From Neostapfia colusana (lineage: Eukaryota > Streptophyta > Magnoliopsida > Poales > Poaceae), in assembly GCA_030760725.1 (NCBI GenBank), contig JASWHV010000011.1:82499765-82563764 (forward strand): DNA of 64,000 nt. Reading direction: 5' to 3'. The notes under the pieces are model-generated. The model searched no databases, was not told the DNA's origin, and saw only the letters and a program-made list of their open reading frames with translations. Within the stretch, counting starts at the first letter, position 1, and each line of letters opens with the position of its first letter. Shown one piece after another: positions 1 through 11,107 of the stretch. Made by a program: the position numbers and the translations under genes.

Positions 1-463
1 CAGAGATAAGCTCCGGTGGCGACACGTGTCTAATAGAACCAGACCTCTCGGAGGTGAGCTCCGAGATCGACACGTATTCCGCGCGACTGGTTCTCTGATT
101 TCCGTGGTGACTAGCTCCGAAGGTGACACGTGTCCTGCGGGACTGCCTTCGCTTCTCCGCAGAGGCTAGCTCCGGGGGTAACACGTGTCCCACAGGGTTG
201 GACCTCTCCCCCTTTGCGGAGATAAGCCCCAAGCCTGCGACGTAGCCATTTTAGCGGCAGACCTCTCCCCACTTCGCAGGGATGAGCTCCGAATGCGCCA
301 TGTGGCCAGCAGGCCGCGGGAGTTGTCTTCGACGCTCTCTGGGAACTCGATTCGGCTCTTATTGGCTATCTTTTTGATATTTTTCTCTGTTTCCACTTCT
401 TTTAAAATGTTTTCTCTACATGAAACATGAATACATGCAGAAACCAGAAATGAGGGTGTCACA
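1..463 (-). mobile_element. Outer (U3) end of a Tekay-type LTR, copy A
   Basis: This is the last 463 bp of a minus-strand Tekay-type LTR, cut by the window edge. It ends on the plus strand in GGGTGTCACA, the complement of the LTR start TGTGACACCC. It is nearly identical to 46620-47082, which is the end of a complete 5' LTR. Most of it is the ~56-bp minisatellite with CACGTGTC cores. The base after the LTR end starts ATCTC, the target-site duplication discussed in the findings. Only the U3 part is visible. Confidence 0.8.
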
Positions 464-1337
464 ATCTCCCTCCGATCCATGTTCATTAACAACATTAGTT
501 CCTCATTATCATTTCAAGTGCAGTTTAGCTAAGCACATCTATCTCGCTTCCCAATCCCATGGACTCAGCGAATCTTAAAAGTAAAAACCATACCCAACTC
601 ATAAACTTTACTGGCGACAAGGGTGGTTTAACAAAAAACTAGTAAACTCCTATAAAAGCGTTTCTCATCATGTTTGACTCAGCACACACACCTTTTCGCA
701 AAATAAAACAGTTTTCCCAAAAACATAGGATCAATATGGTCAAGGGGCACTTGCCTTGTTCTTGCGGTTCCGGTTGCTCTTGGATCTCGAAACCTTGTTG
801 TTGCAGCTCGTCGTAGACAGCTCCCTGAGCTTGTTCTTCTATACAGGATCACGCACATATAAGATCCACAGCAATCAATATCATGCATAAACTTTAACTA
901 GATGTGATGATGCATATGCATGCTATCCTATGATCAGTTTTTATTAGATCTATTTATACGTGTTCTTGCATGATTTGCATGAATTTTATGATAAACAGAG
1001 GTGTTCGGATCAAATATGGACGTGGCGATGATCTTGTCTTTAGATCAATCCGATCAACAAGTGATCTATCCACGAGAAATCTTCTGTTCGAAAGGAATCG
1101 AAGAACAGATGCAAAGAAAACACGATGATGTCGTAAGGTGATATTGGAGACCTACCTTACGCTTTTCTGGGTCTCGAGGTCCTTTTCTGATCAGACAGAT
1201 CGTTGGGCTCCCTTCCGGCGATCTTCCTCGACTAAACTCCGGCGATGGGCTTACTCGGCGAGTTGGGGTTAGGGCTCTAAGTCGTCGGCTCAGGAGTTGG
1301 AAAAGAAATTTATGGTTTCGGCCAAAGGTTCTGGGTT

Positions 1338-1346
1338 CTATTTATA
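1338..1346 (-). promoter_or_regulatory. TATA box of Tekay LTR
   Basis: TATAAATAG on the minus strand, followed by a conserved leader. The same 9-mer sits at the same LTR position at 37853-37861, 46046-46054 and 47957-47965. The minisatellite lies upstream of it in transcript orientation, as expected for U3. Confidence 0.6.
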
Positions 1347-1529
1347 ATCGGGAGAAGAAGAGTCATAATCTGATTGTTTTTCGAATAAGAGTCCTATTCA
1401 AATTATCGTTGAATCTTAACAACTTATTTTTAGTTGATTTGGTGCGGTAACATTGTGGAACTCAAGTCGGTTTCTTCTCCGTACCGGTATTTCTACGTGT
1501 ACAGAATCCAAAAACCGTTCCAGAACATA

Positions 1530-2220
1530 TTACCTCCGCGGTGACGAGCTCCGGAAGCCCCACGTGTCCACCGGGGCCTGGTCTCCCCTTTTCTGCAGAG
1601 ACGAGCTCTGGTTGTGCCGCGTGTCAAGCGAGCGAGACCTCCCTCTCCTTCGGAGGTGAGCTCCGCGTGCGCCACGTATCCTGGCGGTCGGGACCTCCTC
1701 TCTATTCGAAGGTGGCTCCGCGCATGTCACGTGTCAGTGCCGGACCTTCCCTTTCTCCGGAGATGGCTTCAGGTGTGCCACGTGTCCTAACAGCGGTAGA
1801 CTTCCTTTCTTCACAGAGACGAGCTCCGAGGTTAACACGTCTCCAACAGTGACGGACCTCCCAGAAATAAGCTCTGGTGGTGACACGTGTCCAATAGAAC
1901 CGGACCTCTCGGAGGTGAGCTCCGAGATCGACACGTATCCCGTGCGACTGGTCCTCTGATTGCCGCGGTAACTAGCTCCGAGGGTGACACGTGTCCTGTG
2001 GGACTGCCTTCGCTTCTCCGCAGAGGCTAGCTCCGGGGGCAACACGTGTCCCACAGGGTCGGACCTCTCCCCCTTTGCGGAGATGAGCCCCGAGCCTGCC
2101 ACGTAGCCAGTTTAGCGGCGGACCTCTCCCAACTTCACAGGGATGAGCTCCGAACATGCCACGTGGCCTGCGAGGCGCGGGAGTTGTCTTCGGCGCTCTC
2201 TGTGAACTGGATTCTTGTTC
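1530..2220. repeat. ~56-bp G-box/ABRE minisatellite in LTR U3 (copy A)
   Basis: Degenerate direct repeats of roughly 45-60 bp. Each carries a short inverted repeat of the type ACCTC-TCG-GAGGT, a GAGCTCCG block and a core such as CACGTGTC, CACGTATC or CACGTGGC. Open frames on both strands here are by-products of the repeat and not genes. Confidence 0.75.
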
Positions 2221-2324
2221 TTTTTGGCAATCTTTTTAATTCTTTCTCTGTTCCCACTTCCTTTAAAATGTTTTCTCTTCATGAAACATGAATATATACA
2301 GAAACTAAAAATGAGGGTGTCACA

Positions 2325-2337
2325 AATCTACCCCCTC
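2325..2337 (-). other. Polypurine tract of truncated Tekay element
   Basis: On the minus strand the purine-rich AAGAGGGGGTAGATT abuts the LTR start TGTGACACCC. It is the expected plus-strand priming site and shows that the adjoining LTR is a 3' LTR. Confidence 0.65.
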
Positions 2338-3548
2338 TTAAATTGAATCTCGCCCTCGAGATTCGTTGGTACAGAATAGATGAGAAAATTCTGCCTTGAT
2401 GTCTTCTTCACGCTCCCATGTGGCTTCAGCTTCGGTGTGATGGCTTCATTGTACCTTGCACCATCGGATCACTTTGTTCCTGGTGACCCTTTCCTTTACG
2501 TCCAAAATTCGGACAGGGTGCTCCGCATAAGTCAGGTCCTCTTGAAGTTCAAGCTCTTCCATTGGTATTTGCTCCTCTGGTACTCTCAAGCACTTCTTGA
2601 GCTGGGATACATGAAACACGTCATGTACGTCGAAGAGATATGTTGGGAGCTCTAGTTGATAGGCTACTTCTCCTCGCTTGTCCAAAATCTTAAATGGTCC
2701 GATGTAGCGAAGTGCTAGCTTGCCTTTAACGTTGAAGCGTCGTTGGCCATGGATAGATGATACCTTAAGGTATACGAAGTCTCTTACTTCGAAAGTCAAC
2801 TTTCTTCGCCTTTTGTCCGCATAGCCTTTCTGTCGTGACTGAGCAGCCTTTAAGTTCTCCCGTATCGTTTGGACTTGCTTTTCAGCTTCTTGTAGCACTT
2901 CGGGTCCAAACACCTGGTTCTCTCTGGTCTCGTTCCAAAACAGCGGCGTTCTACACCGCCTACCATACAATGCTTCGAAAGGCGACATCTTCAAGCTAGC
3001 TTGATAGCTGTTGTTATAGGAGAATTCAGTATACAGTAAACTCCTATCCCAACTACGCCCATGTTTCAAGGCACAAGCTCTCAACATGTCCTCCAAAATT
3101 TAGTTTGTCCTTTCGGTTTGTCCATTGGTTTGTGGGTGATAGGCGGAGCTAAAATCCAGTCGTGTACCCATAGCTTTCTGCAGCTTCCTCCAGAATCTAG
3201 AGGTAAACTGAGATCTCGATCGGAGACTATCCTCCTCGGGATTCCATGGCGGCACACGATCTGCTCCATGTACAACTCGGCTAATTGTGCAACATTGTAC
3301 TTGGCCCTTACAGGGAGGAAATGGGCTATTTTTGTCAATCGGTCCACGATAACCCAGATGGAGTCATAACCCGACTGAGTACGTGGCAATCCGACGATGA
3401 AATCTATACTGATGTCCTCCCACTTCCACTCGGGTACCTTCAAGGGTTGCAACAATCCAGCGGGTCTTTGATGTTCGGCCTTCACCCATTAGCATGTGTC
3501 GCATAGGGCAACGTATTCGGCTATATCCCTTTCATACCATCCCACCAA
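2338..3548 (-). pseudogene. Tekay pol 3' fragment: integrase core, GPY/F-like region and chromodomain (copy A)
   Basis: This is the C-terminal part of a chromovirus polyprotein. Visible in order are an integrase core with the first catalytic Asp (near MDFIVGLPRTQSGYDSIW in relatives), a TNQILEDMLRA-like helix, SYNNSYQASLKMSPFEALYG, the RYIGPFKIL (GPY/F-like) motif, and a chromodomain-like tail (EHPVRILDVKERVTRNKVI). The tail is cut by a TGA where copy B has Trp (just after WCKVQ). A frame break lies near 3080-3100 and another in the integrase core after VSDRD. The fragment stops abruptly at CCCACCAA, where the satellite begins. The rest of pol and gag is absent. It is a relic and cannot be functional. 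Confidence 0.85.
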
Positions 3549-4498
3549 TGGAATACACGTTCGGAGGCAACTAAATGGTTTTGCATGTGCGGATGGCCAT
3601 CCGGGTTGAAATCTGGAAAGTCGGTAAAACTCATAAACTAGGGTCCCGTGCGACTGGACGGGACCTTGACGGAATACACGTTCGGACAGTGCAACTTGAT
3701 AGTTTTGCATGCTCGGATGGCCATCTGGGTTGAAAATGGGAAAGTAGGGAACGTCGGGAAAACTCACCAACTCGGGTCCCGGGCGGCCGGACAGAACCTT
3801 GACGGAATATAAATTCGGACGGTGCAACTTGATTGTTTTGCATGCATGGATGGCCATCAGGGTCAAAATTGGGAAAATTTGAGAAAGTCGGTAAAACTCA
3901 CGAACTCGGGTCCCGGGCGGCCGGACAGAACCTTGACGGAATACACGTCCGGATGATGCAACTTGATGGTTTTGCATGCACGGATGGCCATTTGGGTCAA
4001 AATCGAGAAAAGTCGGGAAAGTCTATAAAACTCACGAACTCGGGTCCCAGGCTGCCGGACGGAACCTTGATGGAATACACGTCCTGACGGTGCAACTTGA
4101 TGGTTTTCATGCGCGGATGGCCATCAGGGTCCAAATCGAGAAAGTCGGTAAAACTTATGAACTCAGGTCCCTGGGGCCGGACGGAACCTTGACGGAATAC
4201 ATGTCCGGACGGTGCAACTTGATGGTTTTGCATACGCGGATGTCCAACTGGGTCAAAACCAAGAAAGTTGGGAAACTCTGTAAAACCCACAAACTTGGAT
4301 CCCAGGCGGCCGGACAGAACCTTAATGGAATTTACGTTCGGACGGTGCAACTTGATGGTTTTGCATGCATGGATAGCCATCCGGGTCAAAATTAGGAAAT
4401 TTGATAAAGTCTGTAAAACTCACGAACTCAGGTCTCAGGCGGCCAGGCGGATCCTTGACGGAATACACGTCCGGACAGTGCAACTTGATAGTTTTGCA
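3549..4498. repeat. 133-bp satellite, short array of about 7 units (copy A)
   Basis: Tandem units share GTGCAACTTGATGGTTTTGC, GGATGGCCATC, GTAAAACTCACGAACTCGG and GGGCGGCCGGAC. The array replaces the interior of the Tekay element, with pol on its left and LTR U3 on its right. It matches the last ~945 bp of the large array (26697-27640) unit by unit, including an atypical first unit (TTCGGAGGCAACTAA...). Confidence 0.9.
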
Positions 4499-5397
4499 CG
4501 CTCCAGAACTCGTTATCTCTGCGGTGATGAGCTCCGGAAGCTCCACGTGTCCAACCGGGACCTGGTCTCCTCCTTTCCGCAGAGACGAGCTCCGGTTGTG
4601 CCGCGTGTCAAGCGAGCGAGACCTCCTTTCTCCTTCGGAAGTGAGCTCCGCGTGCGCCACGTATCCTGGCGGTCGGGACCTCCTCTATTTGGAGGCGGCT
4701 CCGCGCACGCCACGTGTCAGTGCCGGACCTTCCCTCTCTTCGAAGGTGGCTCCGGGTGTGCCACATGTCCTAACAGCGCCAGACTCCCTTTTTTCTCAGA
4801 GACGAGCTCCGAGGTAGACACGTGTCCAACAGTGTTGGACCTCCCGGAGATAAGCTTCCGTGGCGAACCAATAGAACCGGACCTCTCGGAGGTAAACTCC
4901 GGTGGCGACATGTGTCCAATAGAACCGGACCTCTCGGAGGTAAGCTCCAGTGGCGACATGTGTCCAATAGAACCGGACCTCTCGGAGGTGAGCTCCAAGA
5001 TCGACATGTATCCCGCGTGACTGGTCCTTTGATTTCCGTGGTGACTAGCTCCGAGGGTGACATGTGTCCTGCGGAACTGCCTTCGCTTCTCCGCAGAGGC
5101 TAGCTCCGGGGGCAACATGTGTCCCACAGGGTCGAACCTCTCCCCCTTTGTGGAGATGAGCCCCGAGCCTGCCACGTAGCCAGTTTAGTGACGGACCTCT
5201 CCCTACTTCGCAGGGATGAGCTCCGAACATGCCACATGGCCAGCGAGCCACGGGAGTTGTCTTCGGCGCTCTCTGGGAACTGGATTCGGCTCTTTTTGGC
5301 TATCTTTTTGATATTTTTCTCTGTTCCCACTTCTTTTAAAATGTTTTATCTACATGAAACATGAATACATGCAGAAACCAGAAATGAAGGTGTCACA
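4499..5397 (-). mobile_element. Tekay-type LTR U3 end (5' LTR remnant, copy A)
   Basis: The LTR sequence begins at CGCTCCAGAACTCG, just distal to the TATA region of intact copies, and ends in GGTGTCACA at 5397. The flank beyond is Tat integrase and not a polypurine tract, so this is the outer end of a 5' LTR that had inserted in a Tat element. It is composed mainly of the minisatellite, with three nearly identical 48-bp units at about 4860-4990. Confidence 0.8.
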
Positions 5398-6247
5398 GCC
5401 GTATGGGGGTAGGACATCCTGGGACCATTCCCCAAAACCGTCGGGGGATTCCGGTACCTCTACGTCGCCATCGACAAGTTCACCAAGTGGCCGGAAGCTA
5501 CACCGTCATCACCATCAACAAGCGATCTGCAGTAAAGTTCATCAAGTCGATCGTCTGCCGGTTCGGGGTCCCGAACAAAATCATCACCGACAACGGGACC
5601 CAGTTCACCAGCGCAGCATTCCAAGACTACTGCAAAGACCTCGGCATCCAGGTGTGCTATGCCTCTGTTGCTCACCCAAAGAGCAATGGGCAGGTCGAGA
5701 GGGCCAACGCCGAGATCCTTCGGGGCCTCAAGACTCGTACCTATGCTGGCTTGAAGAAACATGGCGCCAAGTGGGTGGACGAGCTTCCGAGCACACTGTG
5801 GGCCAACCGGACATCCCAAAGCCGGGCCACCGGAGAGATACCCTTCTTCATCGTATACGGGGCCGAAGCTGTGCTTCCCCCAGAGATCACCATGGGGTCT
5901 CTCCGTGTCCGAGCTTACGACGAAGCCATGCAGGACAACCTCCGACGTGAAGACATCGACCTCGTCGACGAGGCTCGATTACACACAGCGCTCCGCAACG
6001 CACGGTACAGGCAAACGCTCCGGCGCTACCACCAAAAGGTTCATGCGTGTCCGGGAGCTGCAAGAAGCCGACCTGTTGCTACGGCGCATACTTTCTCGCG
6101 AAGGGACCGACAAACTCCCCCAGCTGGGAAGGTCCCTTCCGAGTCACGAAAGTTTGCCGCCCCGGGTGCGTACGCCTTTCCACCAAGGATGGGGATCCGC
6201 TCCTGAACCATTGGAACATAGAACACCTCCGTAAGTTCTACCCCTAG
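5398..6247 (+). pseudogene. Tat-lineage integrase fragment (copy A)
   Basis: This is the 3' end of a Tat-type (RIRE2/Ogre-like) pol on the plus strand. Seen are the integrase catalytic Asp region (GLDILGPFPKA in copy C), TDNGTQFTS with the second Asp, SNGQVERAN with the Glu, the C-terminal ARYRQTLRRYHQ stretch and the terminal NIEHLRKFYP before a TAG. Compared with copy C, one base is lost near 5506 (GAAGCTACACCG) and one is gained near 6036 (CCACCAAAAGG), so the frame breaks twice. The 5' boundary is the Tekay insertion point. Tat membership rests on motif recognition. Confidence 0.85.
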
Positions 6248-6638
6248 AGTAATAGTAGGACAATTCTTTTTCTTTCTGTAATAGATTCCATAGAGTCCAG
6301 GAACAGCGCTCGGAGCAGCTAAGCCTCAGGGGATGGTCCAGGACTACGTTCAGCTTGGCCTTGTTCTGACTCTAAGCGCGTAGAGTTTTGCTTCCCTTCT
6401 TAATGGGACGGGTCGTTGCCTCCATGTTTAGCCTACCTTCCTCCTATGGATATTTATATGGAAAGAAACCTGTCCTGCTTTGCTCTTACCCTTGTGCACA
6501 TTTAATTACGCATTAATTTTTATGACCGCACTTTCTGTGTATGCTCACCATACACTCAGCTCTCTTTTCCCATTCTCATCCCTCCCGGCCTTAGCTCCCC
6601 CGCAGGAGTATGGTAGGTGTGCCCAATCCATTGGCCAC
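6248..6638 (+). mobile_element. Tat element 3' untranslated region (copy A)
   Basis: Non-coding sequence following the Tat pol stop, matched by 29346-29740 and 52875-53265. In the other copies it continues into minisatellite and the antisense gene. Here it is cut at TTGGCCAC and joined to a different element. ORFs across it are not gene-like. Confidence 0.65.
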
Positions 6639-9600
6639 TTCGCCTTTCCTTTCCAAAACTTGAAAGGGTCCGATGTATCGAGGTGGCAACTTCCCTTTCA
6701 CCTTGAACCGACGAAGTCCTCTGATAGGGGACACCTTGAGATAAACATAGTCTCCCACGTTGAAAACGAGCTCTCTTCTTCGTACATCGGCATAGCTCTT
6801 TTGGTGTGTTTGTGCTATCATCAAGTTGTTGCGAATCTCCCTCACCTTTGCCTCGGCTTCTTGTAGCACTTCTGGACCAAACACTTTACTTTCTCCTGTT
6901 TGGTTCCAAATAGGGGAGTTCTGCACTTCCTTCCATACAAAGCTTCAAACGGTGAAATCTTCATACTAGCTTGATAGCTGTTGTTATAGGAAAACTCCGC
7001 ATACGGTAAGTTCTTGTCCCAACTCCTATTGTTTTTGAGTGCATATGCCCTTAACATATCTTCAAGGATCTGATTGGTTCTCTCCGTCTGCCCGTCAGTT
7101 TGGGGATGATAGGCAGAGCTGAAGTTCAGATGGGTTCCCATGGTTTCATGCAACTTCTGCCAAAACCTCGAGGTGAACTGTGTCCCTCGGTCCGACACTA
7201 TCTTCTTTAGCACTCCATGGTAACACACGATCCTTGACATGTACAATTCTGCCAATTTGGATCCGCTGTAGCTTTCTTTCACAGGGATGAAATGAGCTAC
7301 CTTGGTTAGCCTATCAATAATGACCCATATTGAATCATACCCGGATTGGGTCCTAGGCAATCCCACGACAAAATCCATGCTGATTTCTTCCCATTTCCAT
7401 TCAGGCACTTTGAGTGGTTGCAATAATCCCGCGGGTCGTTGATGTTCTGCTTTCACCAACTGACATGTGTCACATAGGGCAACATGTTCCGCGACATCTC
7501 GCTTCATGCCATACCACCAATACCTGCTCTTGAGGTCCTGGTACATCTTCGTACTCCCAGGATGAATGGAATAGTCGGAATCGTGAGCCTCCTTCAAAAT
7601 TAATTCACGGATCTCCTTTACTTCTGGCACACAGATCCTTTTCCCGTGCCACACCGTTCCTTGTTCATCCTCTCTAAAACCAGGAGCTTTATTTTCCTTG
7701 ATGAGCTGTCTGATCTCTTGTATCTTCTCATCATTCTTTTAGCCCTCGCGTATGTCTCGCTCGAGTGTGGAGTCCACTTCCATGGCGATGGCTTCACCAC
7801 TATTTACTAGACATAGATTGAGCCTTATAACCTCGTCCTTCAATTCTGCAGGCATGTCCTTCAAGCTCAACTTATTGACCTGCACTTTCCGACTCAAAGC
7901 ATCGGCCACGACGTTTGCTTTCCCGGGATGATAGTTGATGCCCACATCAAAGTCATTGATTAGCTCTAACCATCTCCTTTGTCTGAGGTTGAGATCTGAC
8001 TGTGTGAATATGTACTTCAAACTCTTATGATCCGTATATATCTCTGTCCTCTTCCCCATCAAATAGTGCCGCCAAATTTTCAACGCGTGTACCACTGCGG
8101 CTAGTTCTAGGTCATGTGTAGGATAGTTCTTCTCGTGCTTCCGAAGCTGCCGGGATGCATATGCCACGACATGTCCTTCTTGCATGAGAACACATCCCAA
8201 CCCATTTCCAGAGGCATCGCAGTACACTATAAAATTCTTCTGCATATCTGGCATAACCAACACTGGGGCTGTTGTCAATCTCTTCTTCAGCTCCTGAAAG
8301 CTTGTCTCGCACTGTGGCGTCCAGGTGAATGTGATTCCCTTCTCCAACAGTTTGGTGAGAGGTCTCGAGATCTTGGAGAATCCCTCAATAAACCGTCGAT
8401 AGTATCCAGCCAATCCCAAAAAGCTTCGAACTTCCCCGACATTTTCAGGGGTCTTCCACTTCTGGATATCCTCGATTTTGGCGGGATCTACGGATATTCC
8501 TCCCTCCGAGATTATATGTCCTAAAAAGGGAACTCTCTTCAGCCAAAACTCACACTTGCTCAACTTGGCATATAGTTGATGTTCTCTCAGCCTCTGCAAC
8601 ACCAACCTTAGATGTTTCTCATGTTCTTCTTCATCTTTGGAGAAGACGAGAATATCATCTATGAGAAACCACCACAAATTTGTCCAGATATTCCATGAAT
8701 ACCTTGTTCATGAGGTACATGAAGTATGCCGGGGCATTGGTTAGCCCGAAAGGCATGACAGTGTATTCATACAGTCCGTACCGAGATACGAAAGCTGTCT
8801 TGGGAATATCAGATTGCCTTATCTTGAGTTGGTGGTATCCCGACCTGAGATCAATTTTCGAGAACACACAAGCTCCCCTCAACTGATCAAACAAGTCTTC
8901 AATGCGAGGCAATGGGTACTTGTTCTTGATGGTTACCTCATTTAAAGCACGGTAATCCACGCATAACCTTTGGGTTCCGTCTTTCTTGGGCACAAATATC
9001 ACCGGAGCTCCCCATGGTGAGGAACTAGGGCGAATATACCCCTTCTCCGTCAATTCTCTCAAATGATCCTTGAGCTCTTCCAGCTGCTTGGAGTCCATTC
9101 GATAAGGTCTCTTGTATATTGGGGCTGTTCCCGGTACTAGCTCAATTGCGAATTCCACGTCACGGTCGGGAGGCATACCTGGCAACTCCTCCAGAAAAAC
9201 ATCTGGATATTCCCTGATAGTCCTGATTTCCTCAACTTTCACCTCCACTTGATTTAATTTAATGTCCCTCCTAGGCTCGTGTATCGTTATAAACTTTACT
9301 CTTGTGCCACTAGGGTGAGTTAGTTCCACCGTTCTGGTCGAACAATGGATGATTCCTTTATGTTTGGTCAACCAATCCATACCCAAAATAATATCTATCC
9401 CTTGTGAATCTATCACTATGAGGTTAGCAGTAAATACTACCCCATTAATGTCTAGGTTCACTTTGGGACACACTTGTCTTGTCCTTATTTCTCCACCTGG
9501 AGAGTTTACCGCTAGCATATGGTTCATTTGTGTGGTTGCTAGGTCATGCTTCTTAACAAACCCTTGAGCAATGAACGAGTGGGTAGCACCAGAATCAAAC

Positions 9601-10808
9601 AGCAGAGTTGCAAGGTGTAAATTGGCAGGAAACTTACCAACTACCACGTCGGGTGCCTCTTGTGCTTCCTCCATAGTGACGTGGTTCACCCGTCCTCTCA
9701 TTACATTCTGCTGTTGTGGCGGCGCAGGCTTCTTCTTTGGGCATTTATGGGCGTAGTGTCCCACTTCACCACAGCTGAAACATTGCACCCCAATCTTAGA
9801 TGCCTGGCCTTTGTTGTCTTGGGGTTGGTTTGGGGGTCCTTGCACTGCTGGTCGAGGTGGATATGCGGGGCGAGGCTGCTGCACAAACTGACGTTGCGGC
9901 TGTGCTGGTGCTGCGGGAGGCCTGTAGTTTGGGTTGTACCCTCTTGGTGCTGAATAGGGTACCGCAGCACGGCTCGTCTGCCCCGTAGGTTGCTGCATCA
10001 TACGTGGGCGGGTGTTGCTCCCTGAGGCTTGATGTGACCACCCGACCTTCCTCTTATTCTCATTTTCCAGGGCCTTTAGCTTCCTTTCTACCACAAATGC
10101 TCTGTCCACCATCTTTTGGAAGCTTTCATACTCATTTGAGGACATTGCACACTGCATCTCTGCGGTAAGTCCTTCCACGAAACAATCTTGTTTCTGCTCA
10201 TCAGTCTCTATGTCTCGTGGAGCATAACGGGATAGTTGAGTAAATTTAGTGAGGTATTCCCTCACCGTCATGTTTCCCTGCTGCAGTCCCAAAAACTCCT
10301 TCCTCTTGTTTTTGAGTTCACCTCTTGGGATGTAATGGTTGCGGAAGCTACGCTTGAACTCTTCCCAAGTGATGTTCTCAGGGTCATGATGGGCGGCCAC
10401 GTAGACGGTCCACCAATCAGCAGCAGGTCCATGCAATTGATGAGAGGCAAACAGCACCCTCTCATACCCTTGGCATTGTATAATCCTCATCTTACTTTCA
10501 ATGGTCTTCAGCTAATCATCTGCCTCCAGAGGTTCAGCAGCACTTGCAAACTTTGGAGGTTGAGTTCCTAGAAACTCACTCAACCTTGGTTGGCGTGGTG
10601 CAGCTTGTGGAGGTGGAACTTGATGCAAGTTGGCCACCACTTGAGTCAAGTTCTGGATGAGCTGATTTTGGTTCTCCAGCATTTGGTGGAGAGGATCAAC
10701 TTCTTCACGGCGACCACCCCGGTCCTGGCCTCCAGAAAGATGAGGGTTGCATGCCTCATCGTTGTTGTTGGCGGGGTTGGCAGCACGTCCTTTTTCTCTT
10801 CCGACCAT
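6639..10808 (-). pseudogene. gag-pol of Tekay-type chromovirus (element 2), 3' truncated
   Basis: One long reading frame starts at the ATG at 10808 (MVGREKGRAA). In order it has gag; a CCHC zinc knuckle at 9741-9782 (CFSCGEVGHYAHKC); an aspartic protease (LFDSGATHSF); reverse transcriptase (YPLPRIEDLFDQL, VMPFGLTNAP, IDDILVFS); RNase H (YCDASGNGLG, YTDHKSLKYI); and integrase with an HHCC finger and D-D-E (DFVVGLPRT, SDRGTQFTS, QTDGQTERTN). Breaks: TAG at 10512-10514 where relatives have Trp (EADDW), an extra base near 8666 inside the RT catalytic loop, TAA at 7739-7741, and a frameshift near 6900. The end of the integrase, any chromodomain and the 3' LTR are missing. Lineage is assigned by close similarity to element 3. 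Confidence 0.88.
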
Positions 10809-11107
10809 CTGGCAGAATCGACCAATGTTAATTTGAAATCATTTAGTATCATCTTACTACTTTCATTTGTTTGTACTTTGAAGTGTTGAGGCTTTGTTAT
10901 ACTTTTACGAGGGTTCATATCTCACACCAAATAAATGCACTATCATTTCCTGTGGGTTCACACCAAAGCAAAACAATCTGAAGACGAGGCTGTGGACAAT
11001 TGCTCATGGCTTCCACAACTCACGTCACACACCAAGCATTATCACACCATTAACTACGTAACGACTCGACTACTCGACCTCTTGCTAGCTAAGGGAAAGA
11101 CTCTACA
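10809..11107 (-). other. Spacer between extra ORF and gag of element 2
   Basis: About 300 bp of leader between the extra ORF and gag. On the minus strand it ends in ATTCTGCCAG directly before the gag ATG, which resembles a 3' splice site. No ORF is supported. Confidence 0.4.

Larger units (their letters stand above)
464..2324 (-). mobile_element. Truncated host Tekay-type LTR, copy A (right flank of a nested insertion)
   Basis: This is the distal 1.86 kb of a Tekay-type LTR on the minus strand. It starts in mid-LTR at ATCTCCCTCC, a position that is uninterrupted in the two LTRs near 36985 and 45198, and runs to GGGTGTCACA at 2324. The next bases are the complement of a polypurine tract, so this is the 3' LTR of its element. 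The first ~1.26 kb is missing because another LTR element inserted here. A TATA box lies at 1338-1346 on the minus strand, and the minisatellite fills about 1530-2220. It is duplicated at 47083-48943. Confidence 0.8.
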
